This document shows, in pieces, positions 30,744 through 34,827 of a stretch of 34,827 bases of DNA. Source of the stretch: Myxococcales bacterium (GTDB lineage Bacteria > Myxococcota_A > Polyangia > Polyangiales > Polyangiaceae). Location of the stretch: positions 1-34,827 of the forward strand of contig PLYU01000050.1 of assembly GCA_003153495.1 (NCBI GenBank), written 5' to 3'. The stretch's first letter is position 1, and every line of letters starts with the position of its first letter. Position numbers and translations under genes: made by a program. A model generated the notes under the pieces. That model was not told the origin of the DNA and did no database searches. It saw only the letters and a program-made list of their open reading frames with translations.

Positions 30744-31024
30744 GCGAGGAGGTCGGCCCAGCTCGGGTTGACGGCCTCGATGAGCGCGATCTTCTTCGCG
30801 CGGGACCAGCCCTTGATCTGCTTCTCCCGCGCGATCGCGTCACGCACGTCACCGAGGCGTTCCAGGTAGACGAGCGTGGTGATGCGATAACGCGCGGTGA
30901 ACCCGCTGCGACCGGCACGGTGCTCGGCGACGCGCCGGACGAGGTCGTTGGTCACGCCGGTGTACAGGACGGGGCGACGGCTGCGAACGTTCGCGAAGAT
31001 GTAGACGTGGAATGCTTCGATCAC
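30740..31024 (-). CDS. Small single-domain GIY-YIG nuclease
   Basis: MIEAFHVYIFANVRSRRPVLYTGVTNDLVRRVAEHRAG...RYRITTLVYLERLGDVRDAIAREKQIKGWSRAKKIALIEAVNPSWADLLA; YIF/YTGVTNDLxRRxxEH and REKQIKGWxRxKK motifs. Confidence 0.9.
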   Translation of the reverse strand: MIEAFHVYIFANVRSRRPVLYTGVTNDLVRRVAEHRAGRSGFTARYRITTLVYLERLGDVRDAIAREKQIKGWSRAKKIALIEAVNPSWADLLA

Positions 31025-31099
31025 TAGCCCCCCATCGACCCAAGGGCGCGGTGGTTGCGTGTCATGGGGGTGGAGGCCACGCCGCGGCCCCCCCCAGGT

Positions 31100-31126
31100 G
31101 TCATCTCGAGCGAAGCGAGGGATGAC
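31100..31126 (+). repeat. Dispersed palindromic repeat unit P6
   Basis: gtcatctcgagcgaagcgagggatgac followed by aaggggggggg. Confidence 0.85.
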
Positions 31127-31159
31127 AAGGGGGGGGGCCTTCCCCGTCCTCCCGCGCGC

Positions 31160-32221
31160 TCACGCCTCCGCGCGCGCCAGCTCCCGCAGCGCCGCAGCCA
31201 CCCCGTCGGCCTGCGGCACGCTGGCGCGCTCGAGCGCATCGGCGAGGCCGACGCCCGGCACGTGCGCGCCCGCGACGAGCCTGGGCGGCGCCTGCAGCTC
31301 GTAGAAGAGCTCCTCGACGGTGCGGCGCAGCAGGTGCTCGCCAAAGTTGGTCACCTCGGTGTCCTCGTTGAGGAAGAGGACGCGGCCGGTCTTCTTCACG
31401 CTCGCCTTGATCGCGTCCCAGTCGTACGGCGAGAGGCTGCGCAGGTCGACGACCTCCGCCTCGACGCCCTCGCGGGCGACCTGCTCGGCCGCGTCGAGCG
31501 CGACCGGGACCATGCGCCCGTAGGTCACCACCGTCACGTCGCGCCCCGGCCGGCACGTGCGCGCCTTGCCGATGGGGACGAACGCGTCCTTGACGTCGGG
31601 CCACTCCGGACGCCAGCGGGACCTGTCGCCCAGCGGCGCGTCGATGAGCTTGGACAGCGCGCGGTCGTCGTCCGGCTCGCCCGGGATCCGCTCGCCGCTC
31701 GCGGCCTTCGCGCGCAGGAGGGCCTTCGGCGCGAGGAACATGACGGGGTTCGGGTCGACGATGGCCGACAGCATCAGGCCGTAGGCGTCGAGCGGGTTGC
31801 TGGGCATCACGATCTTCCAGCCGGGGATGCGCGTGGCCTGCGCGTCGAACGAGTGCGAGTGGTAGATGCTGCCGCGGATCCCGCTGCCCACGGGCGTCAT
31901 CAGGACCATCGGGCAGTTCCAGTCGCCCGCGGACGACCAGCTGATGCCGCCGGCGAGCTTGAGGAGATCGACGACGTTGAACGCGTAGTCGCAGAACTGG
32001 ATCTCGGCGACCGGCCGCTGCCCCGCCAGGGCGAGCCCGATGGCCGTGCCGACGATGCCGCGCTCGTCGAGCGGCGTGTTCCACGCGGTCTTCAGGCCCT
32101 GGGTCTGGGTGAAGACGCCGCCGAGCGGCGGGCCCACGTCCTGACCGAAGACGTCGGTGACGCCGTGCCGCTCCTCGCCGACGTGAAGGGCCAGACGGAT
32201 CGCCTGGACGAGCGTGGCCAC
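31160..32221 (-). CDS. 2-oxoacid dehydrogenase E1 beta subunit (transketolase-like)
   Basis: TLVQAIRLALHVGEERHGVTDVFGQDVG...GVFTQTQGLKTAWNTPLDERGIVGTAIGLALAGQRPVAEIQFCDYAFNVVD...; GTG start at 32221, 1 nt after the E1 alpha stop. Confidence 0.9.
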   Translation of the reverse strand: MATLVQAIRLALHVGEERHGVTDVFGQDVGPPLGGVFTQTQGLKTAWNTPLDERGIVGTAIGLALAGQRPVAEIQFCDYAFNVVDLLKLAGGISWSSAGDWNCPMVLMTPVGSGIRGSIYHSHSFDAQATRIPGWKIVMPSNPLDAYGLMLSAIVDPNPVMFLAPKALLRAKAASGERIPGEPDDDRALSKLIDAPLGDRSRWRPEWPDVKDAFVPIGKARTCRPGRDVTVVTYGRMVPVALDAAEQVAREGVEAEVVDLRSLSPYDWDAIKASVKKTGRVLFLNEDTEVTNFGEHLLRRTVEELFYELQAPPRLVAGAHVPGVGLADALERASVPQADGVAAALRELARAEA

Positions 32222-32222
32222 G

Positions 32223-33299
32223 TCAGTGAGCCCCGTTCTTGCCGCCGTCCTGCGACGGACGCTCGCGCACCAGGTCGCGCTCGGCGAACACGTGCTTCCA
32301 GATGCTGTCGCCCCTGGGCTGCGGCTCTTCGCGCACACGCTTGCTCGCCTCGAGCAGCTCCTGGGTGCAGCGCGCCTTCAGGTCGTCCATCGCGGCGCGC
32401 GTCATGAGCTTTCGCTCAATGAGCTTCTTCTCGAAGATGACCAGACAGTCGACCTCGTCGGGGACGAAGTTCGCGCCCGAGGCCGACGAGTGCCCGTACA
32501 GGCGCGAGACCATCGCCTCGAGCAGGAAGGGCTTCCTCTCGGTGCGCACGTAGTCCATCGCCTTCTTCAGCTCGCGGTAGGCGACCTCGGCGTCGTTCCC
32601 GTCGACGACGGCGCTCTTGATGCCGAAGGGCCGGGCGCGGTCGGCGATGTGCTTCTCGGCGTGCTGCTCGGCGTACGGCGTCGAGATGCCCCACTGGTTA
32701 TTCTCGACCAGGATGAGGCACGGCAGCTCGCGGCCGGGGAGCGAGCACCAGATGAGGCACGTGGAGAAGTCGCCCTCGGCTGTGCCCGCGTCGCCGCTCT
32801 GGACGATCGTGATCCCGCGCCCGCCGGCGCGCTTGTTCGCCATGGCCGTGCCCGGAGCCATCGACAGCTGGACGCCGATGGGCGACGAGACCGGCGCGAC
32901 GTTCCACTTGCGGACCGAGTAGTGGTTGCAGAAATTGCGGCCGGCCGAGTACGGGTCGGTCGCGGTGTTCTTCATCTGCCGCAGGGTGTCGACCGGATCG
33001 GCCCCCATGGCGAGCAGCGTCGCCGTCGCGCGGTAGTGCAGGTGCAGGTAGTCGTACTCCGGGCCCTGGCCCTTGTGCACGAGCAGGCCCAGGCTCGTGT
33101 TGAGGGCCTCCTCTCCGGGGCCGCCCACCCAGAAGAAGCCGTCCCCCTGCTTGTTCATCCGGATGAGGCGCTCCTCGAGGCAGCGAGAGCGGAGCATGAG
33201 CTGGTACATCCGCACGAGCAGCTCGGGCGCCAGCGCCCCTTCCTCGCCGGGGTCGCGGGGAGGAAACGCCGAGCTCACGTGGGAAGCTCCGATGGCCAC
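32223..33299 (-). CDS. 2-oxoacid dehydrogenase E1 alpha subunit (TPP-binding)
   Basis: LMLRSRCLEERLIRMNKQGDGFFWVGGPGEEALNTSLGL...SGDAGTAEGDF...ILVENNQWGISTP; GTG start. Confidence 0.9.
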   Translation of the reverse strand: MAIGASHVSSAFPPRDPGEEGALAPELLVRMYQLMLRSRCLEERLIRMNKQGDGFFWVGGPGEEALNTSLGLLVHKGQGPEYDYLHLHYRATATLLAMGADPVDTLRQMKNTATDPYSAGRNFCNHYSVRKWNVAPVSSPIGVQLSMAPGTAMANKRAGGRGITIVQSGDAGTAEGDFSTCLIWCSLPGRELPCLILVENNQWGISTPYAEQHAEKHIADRARPFGIKSAVVDGNDAEVAYRELKKAMDYVRTERKPFLLEAMVSRLYGHSSASGANFVPDEVDCLVIFEKKLIERKLMTRAAMDDLKARCTQELLEASKRVREEPQPRGDSIWKHVFAERDLVRERPSQDGGKNGAH

Positions 33300-33398
33300 G
33301 ATCGATTTCTACCGCGCGCGCGCTCCGGCCGGAAGAAATTGAGCGTGGCGCGCCGCGTCAATCGCACTGCGAAGTAGCTGACTCACCTGCCCCGCTTT

Positions 33399-33425
33399 GT
33401 CATCCCGAGCGAAGCGAGGGATGAC
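33399..33425 (+). repeat. Dispersed palindromic repeat unit P7
   Basis: gtcatcccgagcgaagcgagggatgac: perfect 8-bp GTCATCCC/GGGATGAC stem; followed by aacgggggggg. Confidence 0.88.
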
Positions 33426-33436
33426 AACGGGGGGGG

Positions 33437-34827
33437 CTACCCCGGGTCGTACCCCAGGTTGGGCCCGAGCCACCGCTCGACCTCGGCGAGGGTCATCCCC
33501 TTGCGCCGCGCGTAGTCCTCGACCTGATCGCGCCCCACGCGCCCCAGCGCGAAGTACCGCGCCTCCGGGTGCCCGAAGTACAGCCCCGCCACGCTCGCCG
33601 CCGGCAGCATCGCCCCGTGCTCCGTCAAGGACGCGCCGATCTCGCCCGCCTGCAGCAGCGAGAACAGCTTCGTCTTCTCCGAGTGGTCCGGGCACGCCGG
33701 GTACCCGATCGCCGGGCGGATGCCCCGGTACTTCTCCGCGAGCAGCTCGGCCGCCGGCAGCGACTCGCCGGGCGCGTACCACGCGCGCCGCACGCGCTCG
33801 TGCAGCATCTCGGCCAGCGCCTCGGCCAGCCGGTCCGCCAGCGCCTTCGCCATGATCGCGTGGTAGTCGTCGAGCTCCTTCTCGAACGCCGCCGCCAGCT
33901 CCTGCGCGCCGATCCCGGAAGTGACCACGAACGCGCCCACCCAGTCGCCCACCGGGCTCCCCACCGGCGCCACGAAGTCCGCCAGCGAGCGGCAGGGCTC
34001 GCCCTCGGCCTTCTCCTGCTGCTGCCGCAGCATGCAGAACTTCGTCAGCGGCCGCGTCCGCGCCTCGTCCTCGTACAGCACCACGTCGTTGCCCTCGCGG
34101 GCCGCCGGCCACACGCCGTACACCGCGCGCGCCACGAGCAGCTTCTCCTTCACGATCCGGTCCAGCAGCTGCCGCGCGTTGGCGTAGAGGTCACGCGCCG
34201 CCTCGCCGTGGCGCGGGTCCTCGAGGATCGCCGGGAACTTGCCGACGAGCTCCCAGGCCGTGAAGAAGAACGTCCAGTCGATGTACTTCACGATCTCGGC
34301 GAGCGGGACGTCGCTCAGCACCCGGCGACCGGAGAAGTCCGGCCCGGTGATCTCCGCCGGCCCGAAGGGCAGGCGCACGGCCCGCTCGTTGGCGACCGCG
34401 AACGGCGCGAGCGGCTTGGCGCGCTTGTGGGCGTGCAGCTTGCGGAGCTGCTCGTGCTCCGCGTTCGCCTTCGCGACGAACGCATCCTTCTGCTTCGGGT
34501 CCAGCAGCGACGAGACCGTCGACACCGCCCGCGACGCGTCGAGCACGTGCACCGTGGCCGAGTCGTACTCCGGAGCGATCTTGACCGCCGTGTGCTGGCG
34601 GCTCGTCGTGGCGCCGCCGATGAGCAGCGGCACCTTCATCCCGCGGCGCTTCATCTCCTTCGCGACGTGCACCATCTCGTCGAGCGACGGCGTGATGAGC
34701 CCCGAGAGGCCGACGATGTCGCACCCCTGCTCGACCGCGGCGTCGAGGATCTTGTCGCACGGCACCATCACGCCGAGGTCCACCACGTCGTAGCTGTTGC
34801 AGCCGAGCACGACGCCCACGATGTTCT
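33437..34827 (-). CDS. metH: Cobalamin-dependent methionine synthase, C-terminal part (B12-binding + AdoMet activation domains); 5' end outside window
   Basis: VVLGCNSYDVVDLGVMVPCDKILDAAVEQGCDIVGLSGLITPSLDEMVHVAKEM...LIGGATTSRQHTAVKIAPEY...DWTFFFTAWELVGKFPAIL...RPAIGYPACPDHSEKTKLF. Confidence 0.95.
   Translation of the reverse strand, partial: NIVGVVLGCNSYDVVDLGVMVPCDKILDAAVEQGCDIVGLSGLITPSLDEMVHVAKEMKRRGMKVPLLIGGATTSRQHTAVKIAPEYDSATVHVLDASRAVSTVSSLLDPKQKDAFVAKANAEHEQLRKLHAHKRAKPLAPFAVANERAVRLPFGPAEITGPDFSGRRVLSDVPLAEIVKYIDWTFFFTAWELVGKFPAILEDPRHGEAARDLYANARQLLDRIVKEKLLVARAVYGVWPAAREGNDVVLYEDEARTRPLTKFCMLRQQQEKAEGEPCRSLADFVAPVGSPVGDWVGAFVVTSGIGAQELAAAFEKELDDYHAIMAKALADRLAEALAEMLHERVRRAWYAPGESLPAAELLAEKYRGIRPAIGYPACPDHSEKTKLFSLLQAGEIGASLTEHGAMLPAASVAGLYFGHPEARYFALGRVGRDQVEDYARRKGMTLAEVERWLGPNLGYDPG

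Noticed and set aside
29105-33425. RAYT transposase-associated REP system
   Set aside because: No Y1/RAYT transposase ORF is visible in the window; only the palindromes are. The GIY-YIG link is reported only as a hypothesis.
1-34827. tRNA or rRNA genes
   Set aside because: None recognised by eye; a dedicated scan would be needed to exclude small RNAs.

Overview
High-GC bacterial window, probably myxobacterial (inferred from protein style and GC only). About 27.4 kb (1385-28812, minus strand) is essentially one gigantic open reading frame. It encodes a predicted secreted lipoprotein of roughly 9,100 aa: lipobox signal peptide, N-terminal regulatory-like/unknown region, roughly a hundred Cys-rich modules with a 'C.C..D.QC.SG.C' core, four Gly-rich beta-type modules, one LamG-like domain and a non-repetitive C-terminal domain. 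The frame is broken once, by what look like two single-base insertions 14-15 nt apart (plus-strand T at 20070 and at 20084/20085) inside a tandem ~250-bp repeat block. Removing both restores the repeat consensus (ETIPDSIATYAC). Downstream on the same strand is a membrane-anchored FGE/SUMF1-fold protein that appears to lack the catalytic cysteine pair. To the right are a MntA/HepT (MNT-HEPN) toxin-antitoxin pair, an apparently orphan FitA-type antitoxin with a TGCTATC/GATAGCA operator palindrome at its start codon, a small GIY-YIG nuclease, a 2-oxoacid dehydrogenase E1 beta/alpha pair and the 3' part of metH. A dispersed palindromic repeat (GTCATCCCGAGCGAAGCGAGGGATGAC) occurs about seven times in the intergenic spaces from 29.1 to 33.4 kb, often next to G/C tracts and on both sides of the GIY-YIG gene. 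A candidate sigma-54 promoter (AGGTACGTGGCTTGCT) and an upstream palindrome precede the giant gene. The very long plus-strand ORFs opposite the giant gene are interpreted as antisense artefacts. No database search was run; all family names come from reading motifs.
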